From assembly GCA_002314795.1 (NCBI GenBank), contig DCHI01000014.1:1-50713 (forward strand): DNA of 50,713 nucleotides, in the 5' to 3' direction. Made by a program: the position numbers and the translations under genes. Below the pieces are notes generated by a model. The model was not told the DNA's origin. It worked only from the letters and a program-made list of their open reading frames with translations, and searched no databases. This DNA is from Bacteroidales bacterium UBA1756 (GTDB lineage Bacteria; Bacteroidota; Bacteroidia; Bacteroidales; WCHB1-69). This document shows positions 8,704-15,824 of this stretch, piece by piece (within the stretch, counting starts at the first letter, position 1; each line of letters begins with the position of its first letter).

Positions 8704-8781
8704 AATGATAATTTTTTTCTGATAATAAATGAGTTAAGTAAACGAATTTAGGTAATTATTTGTTCATATTGTAAGAATGTG

Positions 8782-10113
8782 CTATTCTTCTGTGAATAAA
8801 AACCCCATATACAGAGGGAGTGTCAGTAGGGGGCCGTTGCGGCCGATGTTATAATCGCCAAATTTAACGGCTTGCTCAACGTGATATTTCTCCGGGTGAG
8901 CGAGAACGGTCTTCATTGATTTGGCGTCTCCAGTTGTTGCCTTGCATTCTACCGGGGTGCATTTTCCTTTCCAACGGATGACGAAATCTAATTCAACGCC
9001 TCCGTCTTTGTGGTAATAATACAATTTGCGTCCCGCTTTTCCGAAAAAATCGGCAATCAAGTTTTCAAAAATAGCCCCTTTGTAACCTAACAAATTGCCA
9101 TTTAAAATATCGGCTTGTGTTCCATTTTCGAGTTGGCATACAAGCAACCCGATGTCCGACATATAAACTTTGAACTCTCCGTTGATTCGATTCCCGTCCA
9201 AAGGGAGTTCTGTAATGGTTAGGTTGTGGCATCTACGTATGATACCAGCATCTTCAATCCATTGCAAACTGCCTGCATAATCGCGGCTTCGCCCGTTTTT
9301 GCGGATGGCCGAAAAGGTGAATTTCTTATATTCTCGTGCCAATTGGGATGGTATGGATTCAAAACATTCACGGATATGTGACTTGTCTTGCGCCGCGGCA
9401 TATTTTAGCATATCCGATTTATATTCATCGACAATACGTCGCTGAATGGTTAATACGCTGCCTATCTTACCTGTTTGAAGAAAATTGGTGACGGATTCGG
9501 GCATTCCTCCGACAATGACGTACAGAAGGAGAAGTTCTCGGAAACGGGTGTGCAATGCAATATCAACGGGAATTTCATTCTTTAAACAGTCCCGAAGGTA
9601 TTCAGTATGAATTGATTGAATCCCATTTGCCCACAACCACTCTTCAAAATCCATAGGGTACATTTCCACGATGTGTTCAAATCCAACGGGAATGGAATAG
9701 TCATCTTCTGCTCCGATTTTCTGTTTGTATCCGTGAACACCTAACAATGAACCTGTACATATTACATCGTATTGGCCGTCCAAATGAAAATATTTCAAGG
9801 CGCTTCGTGCTTGTGGGCAATCCTGAATTTCGTCAAAAACAAAGCAGGTAGTCCCCTTTTCAATCTTTGCCTCAGGAATAGAAGCGGTTATTCTCAAGAT
9901 AATGGTGGACACGGAAAGATTAGCTGAAAAGAAAGTTTGATATTCGGGGTGTTCTCGGAAATCTAAGTAGATGACGTTCCCATAATTTCGGCGGGCAAAA
10001 TCTAATACGCTGCTGGTTTTTCCGCACTGACGCACTCCTTTTACAACGAGGGGCTTGTGCCCTTTCTCGTTTTTCCATTCCTCAAAAACTTTTTCGATTT
10101 TTCTCCGAAACAT
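8782..10113 (-). CDS. AAA-family ATPase with DUF4143 domain
   Basis: This 443-residue protein has an N-terminal AAA domain and a C-terminal DUF4143 region. It carries Walker A 'GVRQCGKT' at about residues 26-33, Walker B 'CFVFDEIQD', and the sensor-like 'DVICTGSLLG'. The C-terminal half has the typical 'YMSDIGLLVCQL', 'GAIFENLIADFF' and a PD-(D/E)XK-like 'GGVELDFVIRWKG...VECKA'. These ATPases are numerous, variable accessory genes in Bacteroidales genomes and their function is unknown. I chose the ATG at 10113 because homologues begin 'MF.RKIE'. The frame stays open for 30 codons upstream, through a 33-bp tandem repeat, to a GTG at 10203, so a longer form is possible. It stands alone between pgk and the kinase-RapZ gene with its own -7 element. 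Confidence 0.85.
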   Translation of the reverse strand: MFRRKIEKVFEEWKNEKGHKPLVVKGVRQCGKTSSVLDFARRNYGNVIYLDFREHPEYQTFFSANLSVSTIILRITASIPEAKIEKGTTCFVFDEIQDCPQARSALKYFHLDGQYDVICTGSLLGVHGYKQKIGAEDDYSIPVGFEHIVEMYPMDFEEWLWANGIQSIHTEYLRDCLKNEIPVDIALHTRFRELLLLYVIVGGMPESVTNFLQTGKIGSVLTIQRRIVDEYKSDMLKYAAAQDKSHIRECFESIPSQLAREYKKFTFSAIRKNGRSRDYAGSLQWIEDAGIIRRCHNLTITELPLDGNRINGEFKVYMSDIGLLVCQLENGTQADILNGNLLGYKGAIFENLIADFFGKAGRKLYYYHKDGGVELDFVIRWKGKCTPVECKATTGDAKSMKTVLAHPEKYHVEQAVKFGDYNIGRNGPLLTLPLYMGFLFTEE

Positions 10114-10132
10114 TATGCTGTTTTTATGGGCT

Positions 10133-10223
10133 CCCGCACGTTTTCCACCCCAATTTTCTATAAATCCCGCACGTTTTCCACCCCAATTTTTTACAAATCT
10201 CACACGTTTTCCACCCCAATTTT
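10133..10223 (-). repeat. 33-bp tandem repeat at the 5' end of the DUF4143 ATPase gene
   Basis: There are 2.8 copies in direct tandem: 10133-10165, 10166-10198 and 10199-10223 (partial). Each has the core ACGTTTTCCACCCCAATTTT. The unit is exactly 11 codons and is open in the minus-strand frame of the ATPase, reading NWGGKRAGFIE, NWGGKRVRFVK and similar. A TAA directly precedes the outermost copy in that frame, so translation could begin only at a GTG in that copy (10203). The plus strand is also open through the repeats. Confidence 0.9.
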
Positions 10224-10273
10224 AATGATTAAAAATCATATATAATTGTAAATCATAAAATTAAATATGATTT
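10224..10273. other. AT-rich double stem-loop between repeat and promoter
   Basis: Two AT-rich inverted repeats lie here: ATGATT-AAA-AATCAT at 10224-10238, and AAATCATA with TATGATTT (8-base loop) at 10250-10273. They fall in the leader of the ATPase gene and just past the stop of the kinase-RapZ gene. They may be weak terminators or a protein-binding site; nothing decides between these. Confidence 0.35.
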
Positions 10274-10296
10274 TTGTTTTCCCGTGTGCGAGTCTG

Positions 10297-10304
10297 CAAA
10301 GGTA
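10297..10304 (-). promoter_or_regulatory. Bacteroidota -7 element (TACCTTTG) for the DUF4143 ATPase
   Basis: On the minus strand the octamer TACCTTTG followed by GC lies about 185 bases before the ATPase ATG and 6 bases past the kinase-RapZ stop. The resulting leader would include both stem-loops and the tandem repeat. Confidence 0.5.
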
Positions 10305-10309
10305 CAAAT

Positions 10310-11734
10310 TTATTCTTGTTCTCGATGTCGTATGATAACGTTCACATCGGGATATTTTTCTCGTAAGTGTTCCCCGATTTTTTGTGCAAAATAGACGGAG
10401 CGATGTTGGCCTCCCGTGCAGCCGCAGTTGACACACAAATGCGTGAACTTGCGTTCCAAGTAATTATCGACGCTCATATCCACAATTGCAAACAGATGTT
10501 GTTTGAAATCAGCAACTTCCGAGTATCTTTCCAAATACGTAATCACATCGGCATCCATTCCCGTACTGTGCTTGTATTGCGGTTCGCGGCCCGGATTGGG
10601 AAGTGCACGGCAGTCGAAAACAAAACCACCTCCATTTTCGGATGAATCTTCTGGAATGCCCTTTTTGTATGAAAAACTGGTGACTTCCACGGTGAGTTTT
10701 CCGTCGGTTGCAGCTTTTTTCTCCCAATCTTTTTCCGTAATGGATTGTAAAACAGACTTCAAGGTCGGAATGTCTGCCGCTATTTTATTATTGGAAAGAA
10801 GAAAACGGAGATTCTCCACGGCGGGAGGAATGCTTTGCAAGAAATGTGGTTTCTTCTCGTAATAACCGCGATAGCCGTACGCTCCTAAAACTTGCAACAC
10901 GCGCACCAACACGTATGCGTAATAGTGCTTACGAAATTCTTCGCGGTCAACATCCTCGTAATGAGCGAGTTCATCTAAATAAAAATCCAGCAACTCTTCG
11001 CGTATCGCATCCGAAAGACCGGCCTTCGCCTGATAAAGCAGCGATGCCACATCATACTGAAGGGCTCCTTTTCTTCCCCCTTGATAATCAATTACATAAA
11101 CTTCTCCGTCCTTGAGCATAATGTTCCTTGATTGGAAATCTCTGAACAGAAAAAAGTCTTGTTTTGCTTCCAACAAACACTCAATCAATGTGTTAAAATC
11201 GTTTTCAATGGCTTGCTCGTCAAAAGGAATGTAGGCCAATTTCAAAAAATAGTATTTGAAATAGTTGAGGTCCCATTGCATCGATTGGCGGTCAAAAGCA
11301 GCGCACGGATGGCAGATGGAAAAGTCTAATCCTTTTTTCCCGCAGCGTTGCAGACGGGGGAGGAGCCGAAGGGCTTCTTTGAAATAATGGAGCACATCGT
11401 CGGAAATGACGTTCCCGTTTTCCTTTTTTCTTCTATTTAAATAACTGAAAAGGGTTTCATCGCCGAGGTCTGTTTGTACGTAATGCATCCGGTCCTCGCT
11501 GATGGCTACGACTTTCGGCACGTTGATTTTTTCTTTCAGGAAAAAATCAGAAAAGGCGAAAAAGGCCTCGTTTTCTTTGACGTCATCATTGAAAGCTCCG
11601 ATGAGCGTCGTGCCGTCTGAAAGAAACAATCGCGTGTAAATACGATGCGACCCCGATTGCGCCAGACGCTCGGTACGGACAACGTTCTGTTTTGCGTATT
11701 TTTTCGCTAACTCGATTATAATTTCCTCTTTCAT
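10310..11734 (-). CDS. AmgK-like sugar kinase fused to RapZ C-terminal domain
   Basis: This 474-residue protein has two domains. The N-terminal ~340 residues are an aminoglycoside-phosphotransferase/choline-kinase fold of the AmgK type. They include the loop 'SGSHRIYTR', catalytic 'LFRDFQSRNIML' (Asp and Asn) and metal-binding 'VIDYQGGRKGALQYDVASLL'. AmgK phosphorylates MurNAc and GlcNAc at C1. The last ~110 residues match the RapZ C-terminal domain: 'VFDCRALPNPG', 'GCTGGQHRSVYFA' and the end 'VIIRHRE'. RapZ senses glucosamine-6-phosphate and handles small RNAs in enterobacteria; its N-terminal ATPase is absent here and replaced by the kinase. The gene follows the lipoprotein gene by two bases and probably shares a transcript with it. 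Amino-sugar sensing by the fused domain is inference. Confidence 0.83.
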   Translation of the reverse strand: MKEEIIIELAKKYAKQNVVRTERLAQSGSHRIYTRLFLSDGTTLIGAFNDDVKENEAFFAFSDFFLKEKINVPKVVAISEDRMHYVQTDLGDETLFSYLNRRKKENGNVISDDVLHYFKEALRLLPRLQRCGKKGLDFSICHPCAAFDRQSMQWDLNYFKYYFLKLAYIPFDEQAIENDFNTLIECLLEAKQDFFLFRDFQSRNIMLKDGEVYVIDYQGGRKGALQYDVASLLYQAKAGLSDAIREELLDFYLDELAHYEDVDREEFRKHYYAYVLVRVLQVLGAYGYRGYYEKKPHFLQSIPPAVENLRFLLSNNKIAADIPTLKSVLQSITEKDWEKKAATDGKLTVEVTSFSYKKGIPEDSSENGGGFVFDCRALPNPGREPQYKHSTGMDADVITYLERYSEVADFKQHLFAIVDMSVDNYLERKFTHLCVNCGCTGGQHRSVYFAQKIGEHLREKYPDVNVIIRHREQE

Positions 11735-11736
11735 AA

Positions 11737-12855
11737 TTATTTAACATATCGTGGATACCACGCACGCACGTAATCTCTGACTTCGCTTTCGGACATTCCG
11801 AACTTTTCGTTTGCTTCGGCGAGGCAGGATTTGAAATTCTCATCATCGTGCAATTGGTAGTAACATTGCAACTTTCCTTCCCAAATATCCCAGATGGTCG
11901 GCATTCCCTGTTCTGCATTGGAGTACGCCTTCAGTGCGTCGTTGTACTTTTTGGCATTGGCTAACGATTTCCCATAGAATACCCAGTAGATGGGATCTTC
12001 GCCCGTGAAATCCATCAGCTGCTGGATGGTGTTTTCCACTTCGGCTGGTTTGGCGACGTTCATATAATAAATAAGTTTGTGAACGAGGATGCAGCGTTCG
12101 TCGAGACTATCTTTTCGCAATGCTTCCAAATCGGAGACAAAATGCGTTGAAGTTTCATTTAAAGCATTGATATAGAAAAAGTTGTAGTATGGAAAATCTT
12201 TGATGAGTGATTTCTTTTCTTTGAGATAGGAGAGGAGTTGAGCGTACTTTTTTTCATTTAAAAGCTTTTCCGCCTTGGTGATGGCTTGAGCGGCTGCGTC
12301 CGGTTCGGTATTCATCATCGTGCAATAGAGCAAGTCGTGCATCACCACGTTTGAAAAAGTGGATGACATATTATATATGTATGCATCTTTGATTCTGATT
12401 TCGTTCTTGCTGTTTACGCCCAAGGTGAAATCGTCAATTTTCAAACCGAAATCGTCGTAAATCCGGAAGATTACGTGGTGGATTCCGTCTTTTACATAAT
12501 GTTTCAGGAAACGGAAGTCGCCTCCGTCTTGAACGGCATTGACAGCAAAATCACCGTATTTGAAATTGTTGTCGAAGGCCTCGCGTCCGAAGTCCATATC
12601 GAAGGAACTGCTAACGATGGAGTTTTGTGCCGAGATAACTTCCTTAATGTGTTGTTTGTCAAATGCTTCATTGAAAAAGTCTGGAACTTCGTTCAATACG
12701 GACTGTTCAATCTTTTGAGCAAATTCAATGGCTAATTGTTCGTTGATAATCAGTGTGTCTGCTGATGTTTCTTCCGTTGCTTTTTGTTTTTTGCAGGAAG
12801 AAAGGCAGAGTCCGATAAGGAACAAAATGGCCAGATAGGTACCAACTTTTTTCAT
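11737..12855 (-). CDS. Lipoprotein with tetratricopeptide-like C-terminal region
   Basis: I do not recognise a named family. The 372-residue protein begins with a clear lipoprotein signal (hydrophobic stretch then 'LCLSSC', Cys at about 20). The middle (residues ~40-170) is a mixed alpha/beta region with 'VIFRIYDDFGLKIDDFTLGV', and the C-terminal half is helical with TPR-like pairs ('YWVFYGKSLANAKKYNDALKAY'). It probably faces the periplasm. It lies 19 bases past the M16 protease gene and 2 bases before the kinase-RapZ gene. Its function cannot be read from sequence. Confidence 0.7.
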   Translation of the reverse strand: MKKVGTYLAILFLIGLCLSSCKKQKATEETSADTLIINEQLAIEFAQKIEQSVLNEVPDFFNEAFDKQHIKEVISAQNSIVSSSFDMDFGREAFDNNFKYGDFAVNAVQDGGDFRFLKHYVKDGIHHVIFRIYDDFGLKIDDFTLGVNSKNEIRIKDAYIYNMSSTFSNVVMHDLLYCTMMNTEPDAAAQAITKAEKLLNEKKYAQLLSYLKEKKSLIKDFPYYNFFYINALNETSTHFVSDLEALRKDSLDERCILVHKLIYYMNVAKPAEVENTIQQLMDFTGEDPIYWVFYGKSLANAKKYNDALKAYSNAEQGMPTIWDIWEGKLQCYYQLHDDENFKSCLAEANEKFGMSESEVRDYVRAWYPRYVK

Positions 12856-12874
12856 ATTTTTTGGTTGTGATTAT

Positions 12875-14104
12875 TTATATTTTGCTGTAAATCAATGAGG
12901 AGAACTGTTCTGGAATGAGAATCTGGTTGGCGGTTTCCAGGATTTGTTCAGCGGTGATGTTTTCGATGGCGAGGGAGTAGGTTTCAGGTGTTTCCACCTT
13001 GTTTGAAATCAGGGCGGCTTTCCCAATGGAGATGAGTTCGTTGATTTTGGCTTCATTGGTGATGGCGACCTGCCCCAAAAATTGTTTTTTGGCAATGTGC
13101 AGTTGCATTGTCCCGAGTTTTTCTTCTCGTAGTTTTTTTAATTCCTTGAAAACCAATTCGGTACATTTGTCAACTTTGTCGTTTTCGCAGCCGACGTAGA
13201 TGGTGAAAAGGCCGGTTTCGGTGAAGGGGGTGTAGCTGGCTTCCGCGGTGTAGGCGAGGCCTGCCTTTTCCCGAATGGTCATATTCAGACGGGCGCTGAG
13301 TGCTTGCCCCCCTAAAAGGTTGGTTAACAAAGTAAAGGATGCTCTTTGGTCTTCTTGGATAGAGTAGGCGCGATTGCAAAGCATCAAGTGGGCTTGCGAA
13401 ATGCTTTTGTGCCGTTTGACTTGGACAGGTGCATATTCGTTGATGGGCGTGCGTTGCCGTACGCAGGAAGTAGTGATGGGCTGGCAGAAATAGCGGTTGC
13501 ACAATTTCAGCAAGTTGTCGGTGGAGATGTTCCCGACGGAGGCGAGCACGATATTGTCGGCGGTGTAGTTGTTTTGGACGAAGTTGATGATGTCGTCTCG
13601 TTTCAGGTGTCGCACTGATTTTTTACTGCCGAGAATATTACGTCCAAGGGGGTGGCCGGTAAAGGCCAGTTCTTCAATTTCGTCGTAGATGAGTTCGGTG
13701 GGGGAGTCTTTGTAATAGTTGATTTCTTCAATGACAACCTCTTTCTCTTTTTCTAATTCCTTTTCTGGAAAGGTTGCATTGAAAAGGATGTCGGAGAGGA
13801 GTTCGACGGCGCGTTCGTAATCGGACGACAAAAAGGAGGCGTGAAAATACGTCTCCTCTTTGGCCGTGTAGGCGTTCAGGTCGCCTCCGGCATTTTCCAT
13901 TCTTTTGGTGATTTGGTAGCTATTTCGTTTTTTTGTCCCTTTGAAAAGGGTGTGTTCCACAAAATGGGCTACGCCGGCGGCATCATCCGGCTCGTCGCAC
14001 GTCCCCGCATTGATGACGACACCAAAGTGGGAGATGGGCGACGAGACTTCTTCGTGGATGACGCGGATTCCATTTTTAAGTGTATTTATTGGAATCAATT
14101 CCAT
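12875..14104 (-). CDS. M16 family zinc metallopeptidase
   Basis: This 409-residue pitrilysin-type peptidase carries the inverted zinc motif HxxEH ('HFVEHTLFKG', residues about 47-51) and the downstream conserved Glu region 'VVIEEINYYKDSPTELIYDEIEE'. A second, inactive-type M16 domain follows ('SISQAHLMLCNRAY', 'LLGGQALSARLNMTIREKAGLAYT'). There is no signal peptide, so it is probably cytoplasmic, like processing-peptidase-like PqqL/YmxG proteins of similar length. It lies between the MFS carrier (11 bases upstream) and the lipoprotein gene. It is likely part of the same transcript; its substrate is unknown. Confidence 0.92.
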   Translation of the reverse strand: MELIPINTLKNGIRVIHEEVSSPISHFGVVINAGTCDEPDDAAGVAHFVEHTLFKGTKKRNSYQITKRMENAGGDLNAYTAKEETYFHASFLSSDYERAVELLSDILFNATFPEKELEKEKEVVIEEINYYKDSPTELIYDEIEELAFTGHPLGRNILGSKKSVRHLKRDDIINFVQNNYTADNIVLASVGNISTDNLLKLCNRYFCQPITTSCVRQRTPINEYAPVQVKRHKSISQAHLMLCNRAYSIQEDQRASFTLLTNLLGGQALSARLNMTIREKAGLAYTAEASYTPFTETGLFTIYVGCENDKVDKCTELVFKELKKLREEKLGTMQLHIAKKQFLGQVAITNEAKINELISIGKAALISNKVETPETYSLAIENITAEQILETANQILIPEQFSSLIYSKI

Positions 14105-14115
14105 TATATAGAAGA

Positions 14116-15564
14116 TTATTCAGCTTTAGGTTCTTCTTTAATGTTGGGAAGTTCAAGCCCCCATTCTTTCCTTTTGTCAAGGGTTTTCAGAAAAATGGAA
14201 AGGAGAAGGGCTGCAGCGCCGAATCCTGCAAATACGACCATCGGAACAGTGTAGTTGTAAGGAATCAAGATGTCTGCACCATTAGCGACGGCCTCTTTGG
14301 CAGCGATAACGGCTGCGTTTGTTGCATTTGTCGCTGCAAGTATTTTACCAATAATCAATGGAACAAAGCAAAGACCGATGTTTTGAATCCAGAAAATCAA
14401 GGAGTATGCACTTCCGAGGTATCTGTTCGGCATAATCTTTGGAATACTTGGCCATAAAGCAGCTGGAACCAAAGAAAATGAAATGCCCAAAACGATTATA
14501 GCTGCAAAAGCAATTACTTTGCTTTCTGTTGCAGGAACGATGAAGGCAAATGTTAAGTGGCAGACAATCATTAAAATAGAACCTAACATAAGCATAGTGG
14601 CGCCTTTGCCTTTGTGATCCAAGAAGGAACCGAGAAATGGAGTGATGATAGCAGCTCCAATTGGGAACCAACGGAAAACATTGGCAGCTGAGGTAGCGTC
14701 CATTTGGAGATTGCATTGTAGCATATTCGTTGCGTAACGTTGGAATGGGAAAATTGCTGAGTAATAAAGAACGCAAAGTAATGCAACAATCCAGAAAGCT
14801 TGGCTTGAGAAGATTTTGCCGATGTCGCTGAGTTTGAATTGATCTTCTTCAGCGACATCATCATTGGATGAAATGCCTAACTGATGGTCGAATTTGCGGT
14901 CCATAACGCAGAATACGAGGAAGAAAATAAGACCAATGACCAAAAGGCAAGCGCAGAATGCCACAGGCCGTACGATGGTTTTAGGTGAGAAACTTTCAGC
15001 CAACCAGGGCGAAATAGAAAAAACAGCAAATACACCAACACGGGCGATAGCCATTTCCAATCCCATTGCCAAAGCCATCTCCTTGCCAGCAAACCATTTG
15101 GCTATCGATTTTGAAACGGTGATACCGGCCATCTCACAACCGCAACCGAACATCATAAAACCTAATGATGCCATCTTGGCACTCGCAGGCATAGCAATCC
15201 ACCACGAATTCAGCCATTCGGCAAAACTACACGTTTGGAACCAGTCGCTAACCCCTACATATTTAATCATTGCACCAATCACCATCAAAGAGGCTGATAA
15301 TGTGCCGGTGAAACGAATACCGCATTTGTCAAGGATGATACCAGCAATAATCAAGAAACCACATACATTCAAAAGGTATTCAGCACTCGCATAGGCTCCG
15401 AATATGGTTGGTGTCCAACCTCTTTGGGCTTCAACAAGATTTTGCAGGGGTGACATTACATCGACAAACATATAGCCGAATAACATCATAAATGCGATAA
15501 GGAACAACGCAGTCCATCGAACAACTGGATAGTCGTTCATCATTTTTTGTACTTTTTCTGTCAT
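14116..15564 (-). CDS. Major facilitator superfamily transporter
   Basis: This 482-residue MFS protein has about 12 predicted helices. The loop between helices 2 and 3 has 'AGIILDKCGIRFTG' (the family 'G..aDr.GrR' motif), and a second copy lies after helix 8 ('LGSFLDHKGKGATML'). A charged linker (residues about 215-245) separates the halves. The Bacteroidota homologues I recall resemble the eukaryotic MFSD1 group, which moves small peptides, but substrate assignment by eye is unsafe. It is the first gene of a group with an M16 protease, a lipoprotein and the AmgK-like kinase. A murein-derived sugar or peptide is therefore a reasonable guess. Confidence 0.85.
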   Translation of the reverse strand: MTEKVQKMMNDYPVVRWTALFLIAFMMLFGYMFVDVMSPLQNLVEAQRGWTPTIFGAYASAEYLLNVCGFLIIAGIILDKCGIRFTGTLSASLMVIGAMIKYVGVSDWFQTCSFAEWLNSWWIAMPASAKMASLGFMMFGCGCEMAGITVSKSIAKWFAGKEMALAMGLEMAIARVGVFAVFSISPWLAESFSPKTIVRPVAFCACLLVIGLIFFLVFCVMDRKFDHQLGISSNDDVAEEDQFKLSDIGKIFSSQAFWIVALLCVLYYSAIFPFQRYATNMLQCNLQMDATSAANVFRWFPIGAAIITPFLGSFLDHKGKGATMLMLGSILMIVCHLTFAFIVPATESKVIAFAAIIVLGISFSLVPAALWPSIPKIMPNRYLGSAYSLIFWIQNIGLCFVPLIIGKILAATNATNAAVIAAKEAVANGADILIPYNYTVPMVVFAGFGAAALLLSIFLKTLDKRKEWGLELPNIKEEPKAE

Positions 15565-15610
15565 AATAATTATTTTAAGTTTTTAAAATGTTAGTTCAAA
15601 AACAAGGCCG

Positions 15611-15618
15611 CAAAAATA
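15611..15618 (-). promoter_or_regulatory. Bacteroidota -7 element (TATTTTTG) for the MFS operon
   Basis: On the minus strand TATTTTTG followed by C lies 46 bases before the MFS start codon. It would drive the MFS, M16, lipoprotein and kinase-RapZ genes. No clear -33 element is seen. Confidence 0.5.
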
Positions 15619-15757
15619 CAATATTTTTAGTTTGAAAAGTTTGTAAAATTTACATTGTTTATAAAGTTTCGTTGGGGGGATTTCTCGCTTTTTTGAAAGA
15701 ATAATACAGCAAATCAAAGTGCAAATAAATTGGTGTGCTGTGATTTAAATAATTTTG

Positions 15758-15765
15758 TATATTTG
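15758..15765 (+). promoter_or_regulatory. Bacteroidota -7 element (TATATTTG) for secDF
   Basis: TATATTTG followed by C lies 59 bases before the secDF start. The 260-base gap 15565-15824 holds only the two divergent -7 elements and AT-rich sequence; I see no further gene in it. Confidence 0.55.
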
Positions 15766-15824
15766 CACCCTCAAAATTTTGGACTAAAAAAATCATAAAC
15801 AATTAAAAAACAAATAATTAGCGT

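Noticed and set aside
8782..10113. DUF4143 ATPase as a transposase of an insertion sequence
   Set aside because: There are no terminal inverted repeats or target-site duplications around it, and the domain order is that of stand-alone AAA/DUF4143 proteins.
10133..10223. 33-bp repeats as a CRISPR array
   Set aside because: The copies are directly adjacent with no unique spacers and there are no cas genes nearby.
10057..10245. Plus-strand frame through the 33-bp repeats (SRTFSTPIFYK-type)
   Set aside because: Most of it is antisense to the ATPase gene, and the repeats being open on both strands follows from their sequence; there is no promoter or start context.
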